From Gnetum montanum (Eukaryota > Streptophyta > Gnetopsida > Gnetales > Gnetaceae), in contig MNCI01019120.1 in NCBI GenBank assembly GCA_015680685.1, positions 9,155-71,154 of the forward strand: a DNA stretch of 62,000 nt, read 5' to 3'. Below the pieces are notes generated by a model that was not told the origin of the DNA, searched no databases, and worked only from the letters and a program-made list of their open reading frames with translations. A program made the translations under genes and the position numbers. Shown here in pieces: positions 35,017 to 46,056 of the stretch (position 1 is the stretch's first letter; each line of letters begins with the position of its first letter).

Positions 35017-35833
35017 TGATGGGATGTGATATCGCATCGGCCGTGATATCACGTATGCGATATCTTGTCCTCACTACGATATCACATATGCGATGTATTG
35101 TACACGATATTACGTTGTTCCTGCGATATCGCGTACGTGATATCGTAGTCCGCTGCCATTTCTATAAATAAGAAGCGGCTCTCCCTTATTTCATCATCTA
35201 GATTTAGACCCTTAGTGAAACTTTGGCAGTTTTACCTCTCTAGAGATAGAATAATTTCCATGTGCCTATAGTAGGTGTTCCAAAGTCAACGGATCTTTAT
35301 TCGAGCAAATATTGTACCTGAGCACAAGTTTGTGTACAACAATAAAGACAAACTGTTGGATAAACCTTGCAGTGCATGGACTAAGCTAAATAGGACTTTA
35401 TTTATTTTTATTTACTGTTCATCGTTTAATGCTTTATTAGTTAATTAAATGTCTCTCAACCCTTCTCTCCTAGCTAAGTGCATTCAGTACGACCGCTTCG
35501 NNNNNNNNNNNNNNNNNNNNNNNNNNNNNNNNNNNNNNNNNNNNNNNNNNNNNNNNNNNNNNNNNNNNNNNNNNNNNNNNNNNNNNNNNNNNNNNNNNNN
35601 NNNNNNNNNNNNNNNNNNNNNNNNNNNNNNNNNNNNNNNNNNNNNNNNNNNNNNNNNNNNNNNNNNNNNNNNNNNNNNNNNNNNNNNNNNNNNNNNNNNN
35701 NNNNNNNNNNNNNNNNNNNNNNNNNNNNNNNNNNNNNNNNNNNNNNNNNNNNNNNNNNNNNNNNNNNNNNNCAGATCGCGTGTGTAACACTCATATTCGT
35801 ATGGTTGAGTGTAGGGTACCTCGCCACTCTTTA
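35017..35833 (+). repeat. 3' LTR of element A, containing an assembly gap
   Basis: TGATGGGATGTG... to ...CCACTCTTTA; the last bases are decayed from CTCATCA. The GATATC-dyad array is at about 35026-35150 and the TATA box at 35163-35170. The target duplication GATAC follows at 35834-35838. Bases 35501-35771 are N. Confidence 0.9.
35501..35771. other. Assembly gap of 271 N
   Basis: The gap lies wholly inside the 3' LTR of A. The matching interval in the 5' LTR (about 29273-29603) is about 331 bp, so the gap size is probably an estimate. ORFs that span it are artefacts. Confidence 0.95.
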
Positions 35834-36190
35834 GATACTAAATCTAGATATTATGAAAAGATAAAACTTTTTTTCTAGAAAATAAGAAAACTAGCTATAT
35901 TTAGTTAATTTATTAGAAGATTATGATAGGATTCATAAAATTCACAACATTCAAAACCTATCACACTCAACTGATATTGAAAAGCATGAGGCTCTACAAC
36001 CATACAATGGCTATTCTCAATGTAAGACACAATCGATAGCGAATCTCTTCTACAATCCTAGATTGAAATCTCAACTCATAAGTGAGATACAAAAGAATAG
36101 AACACATAGACCAACACACTACAAGATGATCTTGGAGTGAGATTCATGAATTATACTCATCTAATATGTTCACCACTTTTTGTTGCTCAA

Positions 36191-36196
<6 letters not shown>

Positions 36197-36241
<45 letters not shown>
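36197..36241 (+). repeat. (CT)n microsatellite in the 3' LTR of C
   Basis: About 22 CT repeats. The 5' LTR of C at the same point has only gctctctctctt, so the run expanded after insertion of C. Confidence 0.9.
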
Positions 36242-36242
<1 letters not shown>

Positions 36243-36874
36243 AGCACTATTTCTCACTCCCTTCATCAACAACAATAACTACCTCAATATTTATGTCAAA
36301 ATTGAAAGATAAGAACCCTACAAACATTTCCTCAACGCACCCTAGTATTTTTCAAGCCTTGTCAGCTTCTTCCTAACTATTTTCATCTTTTTTCATCATG
36401 TTCCAACTATTTCCTAAATTGGGATGGATGTTTTCAAAAGTTTTCCCATCTGTTTGGATCATCTCTAACTTTGCTAGAGCATCTTCTATGAAAATCCAGC
36501 TCTCAACTATGACATAATATTTTTCTAGGATGTTCCATCTAGTCTTGGGATGTTCCAAATTTTGGTGGAACATCTCACTTGAGATGTTGCATGCACAATT
36601 GAGACATCTAGTGCTAAATACAAAAATGCTTTTTCTGATGTCAGAAATATTTGGATGCCTTTTAAAAAGTCCCCATAGGTCTTGGAATCCTCTAAACTCA
36701 TCAAAATATGTCCAAATATCCTAAAACATGCCAAAAATCCAAGAATCATCATTAACACAATCAACAAAAGAAGATACACACTAACACAACACAACCCATG
36801 TCTTCTTGAAGATTGAAACCTATAAAAAAACTTGTAGGATAAAGTACAAGGGAATTAGGAGAGGCATTCCTACA

Positions 36875-36900
36875 TTAGCTCTCCTACCCTTTAAAAATTA
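36875..36900 (-). other. Polypurine tract of C
   Basis: On the minus strand aaagggtaggagagc lies directly before the 3' LTR start TGTAGGAATG. It is the expected plus-strand primer of a Ty3/gypsy element. Confidence 0.65.
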
Positions 36901-36929
36901 AACTTAGGTTAACAATGGAGTAGGGGTAG

Positions 36930-37100
36930 AAGTGATCCCCACTCAACAAGTTTGGTCTCATTGACCCATACAACATCATCAATGGTTTGATCCTCATAAT
37001 GGATCAAATATTCATGCCTCTTACCTCCACAAGTTCTAGAGGCTTTCCTCTACTTGAGTACAATTACCTTCCTCTCCATTGAAGGTTTGGAATGATCAAT
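36930..37100 (-). pseudogene. Chromodomain-like tail of C integrase
   Basis: The minus-strand translation gives KRHEYLIHYEDQTIDDVVW followed by VNETKL. This matches the C-terminal chromodomain of plant chromoviruses (consensus of the type EYLVKWKDHPVEDASWV). Such domains direct integration by reading chromatin. A stop lies just upstream (VLK-stop-RKASR). Aromatic cage residues are partly replaced, but the EYL..Y and ..VVWV pattern is clear. Confidence 0.65.
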
Positions 37101-37149
37101 AGTCCCCTTAGACTCATCAATGCTACGCTTTATGATTTTCTCATTAGCT

Positions 37150-38180
37150 AGTCAATGATAGTGCACAAGATATAAAATATTAAGCATAAAAAACATACCA
37201 ACATCATTTAGTAAATCAATCTCAAAAGAATTATCATTAATTTTATCCTTGATTTTGAAAGATCCCATCTTCTTGGCTTTCAATTTGGAGAAGTTAACAT
37301 CTCTAAATTGCTTTTTTTTTAAGTGTAAGAAAACCAAGTCATCAATAGAAAAATTAGAATTCCACTTACTCTCATTCCTCTTGAGGACTCTCTCTTCAGC
37401 CTTCTTCTTAAGATTTGATTTTACTTATGAATGGATATCCCTCATCTTTTACACAAAATTAGCACTAAGTTGAGCTTTACCATCAAAGCTCTTCAAAGTA
37501 TCCACCATCTTTGGATAAAATCCATAGTTCACCTTAAATGGGCTTTTACAAAAATAGTAACATGAAAAACATTATTATATGAAAACTTAGCATGACACAA
37601 TAGGTTTTTCCACCTATTTTGTTTCCCATCACATAAACACCCCAATATGTTTAGCATGGATTTATTCACCACCTCCATTTGGCCATTAGATTATGGATGA
37701 TATGCACTAGAAAAAATTAACTTTGTGTCTAAAATCTTCCAAAGGGAATTCCAAAAATGACTTGTCAGCCTAGAGTCTATATAATATTCAAAGAAATATC
37801 ATGCAACTTCACAACATGCTAAAAGAATAGATTTATAGCATGAGAAGCATCACTCACCTTCTTGCATGGAATAAAATGTGCCATCTTGGAGAACCTGTTC
37901 AAAACAATACAAATTGCATTGTTTCCCCTTTTGGTCTTTGGAATACCACTTACAAAGTTTATTGACATACTTTCCCAAGGACTTTGGGAATTGGTAAAGG
38001 CATATAGTGTTGATCCACATCTTTACCTCCTTTGAATTATTGACATGTCAAGCACTCCATAAATTTCAAAACTTTTATTTCCATACAAGGCTAAAAATAG
38101 TGTCTACTTAGAATTTTCAATGTTTTATCCCTATCCATGTGACCTACCATATCACTATAATTCTTTTCTAATAAAATATT
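37150..38180 (-). pseudogene. Integrase of chromovirus C, broken
   Basis: Order on the minus strand: the N-terminal zinc-finger region ends with MVGHMDRDKTLKILSRHYF (38091-38150) and PLPIPK (about 37990). The catalytic core includes SINFVSGIPKTKRG (about 37930-37970), NRFSKMAHFIP (about 37880-37910) and YHPQSNGQMEVVN (about 37650-37700). The C-terminal GPF-type domain is KLKAKKMGSFKIKDKINDNS (about 37210-37275). The first catalytic Asp, normally SMDF, is Asn here (SINF). Frameshifts and stops confirm it is dead. Confidence 0.8.
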
Positions 38181-38850
38181 CTTCCTAAAATAACAATTAT
38201 AAATACATACATTTCCATTCTTAAGTAACAATTCATCTTGAATATGATAGTCCCCACATTGGTCTATCTTATTCATCAATGGCTCTTTGAAGCTCCTACA
38301 AACTTGGCCAAAATCAACATGAAAAGAAGCAAAATCACCCATAGCTTCTACATGAGATACATTGAAATTTACAACAAGCATCTTGGATAATGCATCAACC
38401 ATTACATTGGCTTTTCCACTTTTGTGCTTCAACATAAAACTGAACTCATGTAACTATGCAACCAACTTCATGTGCTTGAGTTTAGAAATTGAAGTGTCTT
38501 ATCAATCATCAAGGTGAATTCCTTGCATAGTAAGCAATTCCTCTACTGATTGATTGCTTGAAGAATAGCATATAATTCCTTCTCATATATGTTACATTTT
38601 TGCCTTGAGTCATTCAACATTTTAGAAAAGAAAGAAATAGGTCTACTTTATTGTAAAATTACCCCACTAATGGCAAGTCCACTTTCATCCATCTCCACCT
38701 GAAAAATGTTTTGCAAATATGGAATTACATGTACTGGTTCATTGGTAATATTTTCTTTCAATAGGTTAAAGCTCCATTGGGTTTCATTATCCCACCTAAA
38801 TTTCTTATTTTTATTCAAGAAAAAAAACATAGGTCATGAAATGCCACTAA
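38180..38850 (-). pseudogene. RNase H of chromovirus C, broken
   Basis: The minus strand encodes FRWDNETQWSFNLLKENIT and QNIFQVEMDESGLAISGVIL (38648-38830), the start of a Ty3-type RNase H with the DxS motif as DES. It ends with the conserved MLKHKSGKANVMVDALSKML (about 38380-38435), which matches the ..HKSGKDNVVADALSR.. terminus. The middle carries stops. Confidence 0.82.
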
Positions 38851-38879
38851 AATTTTTGATGAACCATCTATAAAAACCT

Positions 38880-39660
38880 TCTAAAGTAAGAAATGATCTT
38901 ACCTCCCCAACATTCTTAGGAGTTGGCCAATCCCTAATGGTCTTCACCTTGGTAGCTGCCATCCGAATCTAATTTTAGAAACCACATGTTCTAAATATGT
39001 GATTTCTCTCTTGAAGAAATGAATTTTCTTCACATTGATCACTAGTTATGCCTCCTTTAACTTAAGATACACAATCCTTAAGTCATCCAAGTACTCTTTC
39101 TCATTAGATCTATACACCAACATATCATCAAAAAGACAATCCAACACCTACCTATCAAGTCCTTCAATACATTATGCATTAACCTCATGAATGTAGTAGG
39201 TGAATTTATGAGTCCAAATGACATCACTAACCACTCACAAAATCCATCCAGTATTTTGAAAGTTATCTTCCGCTCATTACTAGGCTTGATTCTAATTTGA
39301 TGGTAACCACTCTTCAAATCAATTTTTCCAAAAATATCCACTTTGTTAAGGACATCAAAAATATCATCCATTCTTGGAATAGGAATGTGTAGCTCACTAT
39401 TATCTTGTTCATTGCCCTATAATCAATGCCCATCCTCCATTCATCATTATTCTTGTTTTGCACTAGCACCACTAGAACTATGCAAGGTGAAATGGATTTT
39501 CTCATGAAGCTAGTTGTAAGTAGCCCCTCTACTTGCCATTGTAATTCAGCCCTTTGATTTAGTACCATTTGGTAAGCTCTCTCATTTTGAATGGTAGCAC
39601 TAGGAATGAAGTCAATTTGATGTTGTACATTTTTCATCAGTGGTAGTCCATCTAGTTATT
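38880..39660 (-). pseudogene. Reverse transcriptase of chromovirus C, broken
   Basis: The minus strand reads HQIDFIPSATIQNERAYQM, ELQWQVEGLLTTSFMRKSIS, EWRMGIDYRAMNKI (39430-39637), FGKIDLKSGYHQIRIKPSNE and EWLVMSFGLINSPTTFMRLM (39150-39371). After a frameshift the active-site strand follows as CLFDDMLVYRSNE (about 39100-39150), where F replaces the Tyr/Phe-x of YLDD/YFDD. These are the ordered RT motifs of Ty3/gypsy. The ELQ.QVE.LL...S.SPC opening fits the Reina/Tekay side of the chromoviruses. The domain is complete in extent but split over frames. Confidence 0.88.
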
Positions 39661-39849
39661 CCTTGAACACCTTGGAAAAGATTTTCTTTAAGCCTACCAT
39701 ACTTGTAGGAAGTTCAACCTACACATCATTATGGTTAGTAGAAACTATTTTCATAACAACAAAATCAAAATGAGTTTCATCATGTTTCTTAATATATTTC
39801 CTCTCTCTAGAAGGATTAAGAAAGCATTAAGTGAGCTTTGCTACCTCAC

Positions 39850-40270
39850 TTATTTAGCTATCATAGGAATCAAATCATGAATTCCATTAGGTCTAACTAC
39901 AATCCACACATTTCTTACTTCATCAAACTAAGCATCATTCTTAAAATTTCAAGGTCTACTAATAATTACATCAACATAATCTATTTGAAGCATATCACAC
40001 TTCACAATTTATGAAAGCTTTCAATTTTAAATTTCATGGTATATTTTCCCCTCACCTCTTGGGAAAAATCATTACAAAACTAATGCACTTTATAGGGTTT
40101 CAAATGAGAATTAGTTATAATACCAAATGTAGTAACTTCCTCGGAAGAAATAACATATTATTGGACTCCCCCATCAATCAAAACATGAATCCATTCCCCA
40201 GTAAGCAAATAACTAGCACTAATATGAAATAAAAATTTCCTATTAGGATGATCTCCCCTATTGAGTTTCC
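39850..40270 (-). pseudogene. Protease of chromovirus C, broken
   Basis: GEWIHVLIDGGVQ is encoded near 40155-40200 (minus), the retropepsin active-site strand (usual form VLIDSGAT), here Asp-Gly-Gly. Downstream sequence is heavily interrupted. It sits correctly between the gag zinc knuckle and RT. Confidence 0.6.
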
Positions 40271-40299
40271 TCATGAATGCATAATAATTTAATTTAGAA

Positions 40300-41560
40300 A
40301 CATTCTTAATTTTTGGAGCATTATGATTACCTTTTTGAAGAGCTTAGCTTGATGTCTCCTCCATCTCTATGGTTCATACATCTTTATCCTTGGCTACCTT
40401 CTAAAGTGAACATTCCTAATTTTTTTATGCCTCCATTCTCTACATTTGAAGCACTGTAATTTTGATGAGTTGCTACCTTGAACCTTGCCTCACTTTCCTT
40501 GGTCCTTCTTAGCTTTTCCATTCTCATCATCTCTTTTAATCTTCTCATCTTGGCTGCCCTTCTTATCTTTAGATTTAGACTTTGATCCCTTATTAGATCT
40601 AGATTCCTTTTTCTTTTCTTCGGAAGTTTATTTGCTCCTATTTCTACATCCACCTAATTTCTTCTTAGTCTTGAGTGTCAAATCATAAGCCTCATCAAGA
40701 GTTTGTGACTCATAAAAGGATAACTCTTGCCATTTATTTTGAGACCTTCTAAAAATATTGAAGCTTGTTCATACTCCTTCTAGTTTACCTTATCTTTATA
40801 GAATATATCATAAAATTTTATGTAGAATTCTTTGTCATCCTTGTTAACTTTCCTTAGGAATTTTAACTTCCTAATGGTTTCTTATCTATAACAAGATTAT
40901 TCAAATTTTTTGCTTAACTTGTATTTCATCATATCCTAATCTTTGATAGGTTGACTATTTCATCTTTTATAACCCTAGAACTCCTTTTCCCACTAAGTAG
41001 AAGTCATACCTTCTAATCTATATTCTATAATAAGTACCATTGAGTTATTTAGTACCTCTTCAAACTGAAAATGATTGTCAAGTACCTTTAGTCAATTGGA
41101 AAAAGCATTTATGCCATTTACATCATTAAAAGTCTTTAACTCTATGTAGAGAAGTCTTGTAACATTTTTGAATGCTCTTTAAGCCTTGCCTCATCTTCCT
41201 TGTTAAGCTTTCTTAATGAAGTATTGAACACAGCTAGAGCCCTTGGAGTTCTCATTTGAAGAATAATATTCTCTCCCATTGGAATCCTTGGTTGATGGTT
41301 TCATATACTTCCATAGCTAGATTGATCTTCCTCTTCATCAACTCTATATGCACATGGCTATGAAACTTCATCATTGTGGGTCTAAATATGGCTAGAACCA
41401 ATATGTCTATCTACCTTTATGTTGATCTCATCTAACAAAGAAACCATCATCTGGAAGGTAGACTTCATGCTTTCCATGTCTCGATTTAGAGCTTACACCT
41501 ATTTCTTCTTGAGTGCCATCTAAAACTACCAAAATTATCAACCATATTCCAAGAAACAAT
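40300..41560 (-). pseudogene. gag of chromovirus C, broken
   Basis: These are minus-strand remnants of gag. LDEAYDLTLKTKKKLGG at about 40640-40700 is the conserved helical end of the chromovirus capsid region. Then comes a Lys/Arg/Glu-rich stretch open at 40384-40653, and a decayed zinc knuckle QCFKCREWRHKK (about 40425-40460) that keeps CxxC and H of CCHC. The upstream part to 41560 is fragmentary. The low-complexity basic stretch is typical of nucleocapsid. Confidence 0.6.
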
Positions 41561-41564
41561 AAAA

Positions 41565-41580
41565 GTAAGTTTTGATACCA
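41565..41580 (-). other. Primer binding site of C (tRNA-iMet type)
   Basis: The minus strand reads TGGTATCAAAACTTAC near the inner end of the 5' LTR. The first eight bases match the initiator methionine tRNA site TGGTATCAGAGC, usual for chromoviruses. Six or seven extra bases separate it from the LTR end as drawn. Confidence 0.7.
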
Positions 41581-41587
41581 ATAATAC

Positions 41588-42672
41588 TAAAGTAGGTTCA
41601 CTCCAATATTAAATCACCTTCCAATACTAAATCTAGATATTATGCAAAGATAAAAAAATTTTCTAGAAATAAGAAAACTAGATATCATAAATTAATTTAT
41701 TAGAAGATTACAATAGGTTTACAAAACCCACAACATCCAAAACTTTTCATACTCAACTGATATTGCAAAGCATGAGGGTCTATGATCATACAATGGCTAT
41801 TCTCAATATAAGAAAAAACCAATAGAAAATTTCTCTCACAACCCAAAACTAAGATCTCAACTTATAAGTGAGAGATAAGAGAATAGAAGACATAAATCAA
41901 CATACTACAAGTTCATCTTGGAGCTGCAATCATCAATTTAACTCATCCAACATGTTCACCACTCTCTCTTGCTTAGCTCTCTCTCTTAAGACTGTTGTTT
42001 CTCACTCCTTCCATCAATAATGATGAATACATCAATATTTATATCAAAACTAGAAGATAAGAACACTAGAGACCTTTTCTCACTTCATCTTAATATTTAT
42101 CAAATGTTTCCCAAGTCCTCTAATCTTATCCCTAACTATTTCCATCTTTTTCCATCACATTCTAGCTATTTTTTGAATTAGAATGGGTGTTTTTAGAAGT
42201 TTTCCCATCCAAATGGATCATCTCTAACATTATTGGGATGTCTTCTATGAAAACCCAACACTTGAATCAGATGTTTGCTATTTTTCTTAAAGATCCCATC
42301 TAGTATTGGGAGGTCCTAGATTTTGGTCAAACATCTTACTTGAGATGTCACATGCATAATTGGAACATCCTAGTTTTTGGTGGAACATCCCACTTTCTAG
42401 AGCCAATTACAAGAATGCTTGTTTTGATATCTAGAACCTCTAGATGCCTTCAAATAGGTTTCCATAAATCCTAGAATTCCCTAAACTCATCAATAATGAC
42501 ACCAAAACACCTTGAAACATGCCAGAATGTCCAAGAATCATGATAAATAAAATCAACACAAGAAAACACACACACTAACATGAAACACTCATCCACATCT
42601 TCTTCAAGCATAAAACCTACAAAAACAACTTGTAGGATAAAGCACAAGGAAATTAGAAGAGATGTTCTTGTA
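41588..42672 (-). repeat. 5' LTR of chromovirus C
   Basis: This intact partner of the split 3' LTR is about 1085 bp. Shared landmarks are aagtaggttcactc, aaatctagatattatg, gcatgagg, catgttcaccactct and acttgtaggataaag. The dyad words gaacatccca and gatcccatctagtattgggag recur at about 42285-42400. The outer end (ttcttgta) has lost the TG/CA terminus. Confidence 0.82.
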
Positions 42673-44050
42673 CTAATATGCAACATGCATAACATTCAAG
42701 ACGTGGCTGGAGTCTTCTAGGTACCAACTAATTAACTTAGGAGTAGCCATTCGGTGAAGGAAGAGTAAAGAGTTGATCTTGATACTAAGTTATTACTAAT
42801 GAATATTGATAATATAGTGGAGATTAAACTTGTCAATGTATGAATTGAGTTGGAGACTAGTAGTGTTGATAGGACATTCTATATATGGAAGTTATAGAGA
42901 AACTAAGCCTTGATATGATAGTTGCATGAACAATTGGTACATCTCATAGTGTTGGTACTTGCACCTTTCACAATCACTCAAGAGATGTAAATTTAGTGCC
43001 TAGAGGCTTAACTATTTTAGGCACAATAGATTCATTAAGAAGCTATGTTTATGAAAGATGGATTAAAGTATCAAATTAGAATGTTAAAGAATTAGTTCCA
43101 AAAATTGAAAAGAATGAACTACGAAAAAGAAAAATAGGTAACTTTCCTTTCTCAACAGGTGTGAGGGTTGAATAATGAAAGTAAAATCATGGTCTAATTT
43201 CTAGATAATTACCTTTACAAAGAAAAGGAGTACTAGAACTTATGGTAGGAATTGAAAAATAAGACTACCAAGAAAGTTAATAAACTTTGGAAGATCCACT
43301 TAATTAAGTAGGAAACTTGGGATGTTGAGGTACATAGATTGCAAAAACTTGTAGCTCTATTGAATGAATGAGCAATTGGGAAGAGGCATGAGGTGAAGGA
43401 GAAATTTGATATCTTACACATCAAAATTCAACAATGGCCACAAGTGAATCAAAGATACAAGGGAAAATGAACATTTTAAAATTTTTTACCTTCTTCACCA
43501 TGGAGTAGCTATCACTATTCTGAAGAGGAGACTTGAGAAGTTGAAGAGGATGTATAGGTAGAACAAAGAATGTATCCTTACATGATTCAAAATTTTGTAG
43601 GTTGACTATGCATAGAGCTAGAAGAGAAACTTCATTAAGTAGTAATCATATTAGATGTATCCCAATGTGAGATCTTGTAGAAAAGAGGAGTTATGAACAG
43701 TTACAAGCTAATGCTAAGAAAAGGCAACAAGCACTCATACAAGAGAAAGGATTGATGCATGAGTATAACTAACAACTTCAAGGGAGGGTAATGAACCTAG
43801 AAGTACAACTTCAGATATGTCACATGTTTGCATCCATCTCTTAAAGCTTGTTTTTCTATCAAGCAAGCATGTTAGGAAGATTCTTCTCTCAGTCATCATC
43901 CCTTGGCATTTCTTGATGAGATGGCTTGTATTCTATTGTAACATAGTTATTTTTTGTACCTTTGTCCATTGTATCTATTGCATTGATCATGTAATGTGTC
44001 TAGTTCCAGTTGTATGTTTTGAGCTTTGAAGCTATTAGACTAGCTTTACT
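42673..44050 (+). pseudogene. ORF2 of element D, C-terminal coiled-coil part
   Basis: This is the continuation of D's ORF2 after chromovirus C. The translated frames are rich in Leu/Lys/Glu/Gln heptad-like stretches, e.g. VHRLQKLVALLNE and RHEVKEKFDILHIKIQQW (about 43325-43440), and QLQGRVMNLEVQLQ (about 43770-43815). They indicate a long coiled coil. Numerous stops break it. The corresponding region of H (60600-61500) has the same character. A later stretch (43817-44029) rich in hydrophobic residues is probably untranslated leader to the LTR. Function unknown. Confidence 0.5.
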
Positions 44051-44064
44051 TAATTGTGGAGGTA
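44051..44064 (+). other. Polypurine tract of D
   Basis: taattgtggaggta precedes the 3' LTR TGATGAG. The same ggaggta-TGATGAG junction occurs at the 3' LTR of B (52142-52156), which supports kinship of D with A and B. Confidence 0.55.
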
Positions 44065-45335
44065 TGATGAGTCTTCTAGTCATATTTTCTATGTCAATTG
44101 TAAGCCCTAGATTTTTGATATGTCTTATGCACCTAATATTTATGATTTTCACACACATGTTTAAGGTTTCTATCATTCAAGTAAGCATCCTTACCTTCCA
44201 ATTCATACTTCTAGGTTTGGATAATGTTTTGGGATTCTTGAGAAATTTTTGGCTTTGTTCAGAAATCCTTGGAAGGTTCCAACACATTCCTAGGCCTCTT
44301 GACTTTCATTTGGGAGAATTAGGATGAAGTATGATGGTAAGGATGTGTTGTCTTTCTTACACCAGCACATCCCTTACATTAGCATAGGGGCATTGATGCA
44401 CCCTTTTTGATGCCTTGTGTTGGACGCTTTACCTCCTCTATCATCTTGGATGTGTTTTAGGTAATCTAGGCTATGTTGATAGCTTTGTTGACAACTAGGT
44501 ACTAGTAAATCCTTTATATTATGCTATGAAAACTATAAATACTTGGAATGATATCCATATAAATGAAATTAATTTTAAGAATTTTCCTTTGGATTTTGAT
44601 ATCTAGTGTTATGTAAAGAGCTCATCCTTCTTTGGGTAAGTGATTTCTTCCCTATTTTATGTGTATGTTTTGAGTACTTTCTTTCAAAAATGTAGCTAGA
44701 ATCTATTAGAGTGCTATCATGCTTATGTAGCAAAGAACCATTTGTTTAATGTGGAGTCTAGTTTTTGAATAATGAATAAAGCTTATGATTTTTTCCTCAT
44801 TTTTTCACATTGATGCCTTAAACATTAAGATATCAAAAACATAATAACATCTTCAAATTATAAAAATATTTATTCCTTTCTCACTTTCATAAGCTACAAC
44901 GATTCAACCTTACTAAAAGAGGTTACAACTATACAGCGTGGTGTTGGACCATCCATTTTATGACTAAGAATCATTTCATTTTTCTTTGTATTTATGTGTG
45001 TGTGTGATGTTGCACCTATCCCTTAACAGATTGCAACACAATCATTGCCCACATTCTTAGATGGGATTGTAGTACATGCATGTTTATCCTTGTATGTTTG
45101 TTTCTCATAAAGATAAAATCCATAAAAATTATAAACATTTCTTCAACCATACATCATGGTAAAAAAAATTTCATTTCTATTATATGTATTATAATATATT
45201 TTATATTTTTTGAATGCAACATATACATGAGTGTCCTAGGAATCCACTCAACATCATCCTTGAAGATTACAATTGAATTGCCCTATGATTTGTATGATAT
45301 ATCTCGTTGGTCCAAAACTGGTGGGACTCCTATTA
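44065..45335 (+). repeat. 3' LTR of element D
   Basis: This 1271-bp LTR is the partner of 20191-21449, with the TATA box TATAAATA at 44534-44541. The U3 word cluster (44345-44405) includes TACATTAGCATAGG. The end is decayed to CTATTA and followed at once by the target duplication CCTTA (45336-45340). Open frames at 44010-44327 and 45080-45454 lie in LTR sequence and are not genes. Confidence 0.88.
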
Positions 45336-45340
45336 CCTTA

Positions 45341-46056
45341 GGTAATCTTTATATCTCTTATAAAAGGGTAATAGTTACAACCAAAATTTCTAAAATATTA
45401 CCTTGTTATTACGTTTTTTCATCCTTAGAATTCCTGAACCTTGGTATTACCTAGCATTATCTACGGTCTAAACATTCTTGAATTAAAAGAACTCAAGTAT
45501 CCATAAGATTTTCTCATCCTTATTTATTAGAAAAGATCATTAATAGGAGATTCATAGAAAACAAATACTTGGAAGCCCATGTTGTGATGTTTTTGCCTAC
45601 TAACCTATCCCTTAGCACTAGGCCAACTCGTTCTATCATTCTTTGAGTTGTCATTATACTGTAACAAGATGTCAATCTATTATGAGTTTTAATTTTGATA
45701 GTAGGCCATGTTAATAATGTTAATTTGGTACAAATAGGCTATTTTAGTCTTTTAAAATTTCAAAATCCAACTTAGCTTTTTTTGACCTTGAAGCCATGTC
45801 AAACATGCAGTACTTATTAAGATGATTCCAATAGTAATAATTTCTCTTCATGAAACTTAGAGTTTGGGAGATATCGCTGTTGGAAATTTCTTATAAAATA
45901 TGCCTTCATTAAATTAAAAATTAAAAATTTTATAAAGTTTAATTTTAATTTTAAAATCCAGTATTGGGGCATGGAATTGAACATGTAAACTTTAGATTGT
46001 CAAACCTAATTTATTATCTTCTTCTTGCTAAATACTAACTTAAATTGATTGGTTGT
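45341..46056 (+). repeat. E3 continued: end of LTR and start of internal region
   Basis: The E3 copy resumes after D. Homology with E1 is clear from about 45715 (aataggctattttagtctttt; aacttagctttt; catgcagtacttatt; gagatatc). The LTR end falls near 45905. A tRNA-like patch follows, with a B-box-like CATGTTCAATTCC on minus at 45973-45985, at the same place as in E1. Element B is inserted at 46057. Confidence 0.6.

Larger units (their letters stand above)
28816..35833 (+). mobile_element. Element A: gag-protease Athila-like LTR retrotransposon without pol
   Basis: This 7.0-kb element has LTRs at 28816-29666 and 35017-35833, exact GATAC target duplications and a tRNA-Asp-type PBS. The single gag-protease coding region is followed by about 1.85 kb of untranslated spacer. 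No RT, RNase H or integrase is present on either strand, and there is no room for one. The architecture matches terminal-repeat retrotransposons with gag (TR-GAG type), which need enzymes in trans. B and G are relatives. The 3' LTR contains an assembly gap. Confidence 0.92.
28776..36874 (-). repeat. 3' LTR of C, split by element A
   Basis: LTR sequence 28776-28815 (tgaagtaggttcactct...gatac) continues at 35839 (taaatctagatattatg...) to 36874 (cattcctaca). Joining across A gives the same order as the intact 5' LTR at 41588-42672. It contains a long (CT)n run (36197-36241) absent from the other LTR. It also has a U3 dyad GATGTTCCA-aattttgg-TGGAACATC (36549-36574) with perfect 9-bp arms, and an AT-rich TATA-like ATAAATATTG (minus) near 36282-36292. 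Confidence 0.85.
28776..42672 (-). mobile_element. Element C: Ty3/gypsy chromovirus, hosting element A
   Basis: This is a minus-strand element with LTRs at 41588-42672 (5') and 28776-28815 plus 35839-36874 (3', split by A). It has a tRNA-iMet-like PBS, gag with a CCHC relic, protease, RT, RNase H, integrase with a GPF-type tail and a chromodomain-like end, then a polypurine tract. Without A it is about 6.9 kb. It lies inside ORF2 of element D. No target duplication could be recognised at its present ends. Every coding domain is broken, but this is the only element in the window that once encoded the full polymerase machinery. Confidence 0.85.
20191..45335 (+). mobile_element. Element D: large Athila-like non-autonomous LTR retrotransposon, hosting C and A
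   Basis: LTRs at 20191-21449 and 44065-45335 are in direct orientation and flanked by the perfect target duplication CCTTA (20186-20190, 45336-45340). Internal order is decayed tRNA-Asp-like PBS, gag, protease-like domain, long spacer, internal TATA promoter and ORF2 (plant transposon protein-like plus coiled coil). A purine-rich tggaggta precedes the 3' LTR. C (28776-42672) is inserted in ORF2. Without C, D is about 11.2 kb. No RT or integrase is visible in D itself. Confidence 0.88.

Noticed and set aside
35449-35834. Four open reading frames of 106-118 codons on both strands
   Set aside because: They consist almost entirely of unknown residues across the N gap; artefacts.
40485-40688. Plus-strand ORF rich in Phe/Leu/Ser
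   Set aside because: Antisense of the Lys/Arg/Glu-rich gag stretch of C.
44010-44327. 105-codon ORF and the 124-codon ORF at 45080-45454
   Set aside because: Both lie in the 3' LTR of D; the homologous 5' LTR is not open in the same way.
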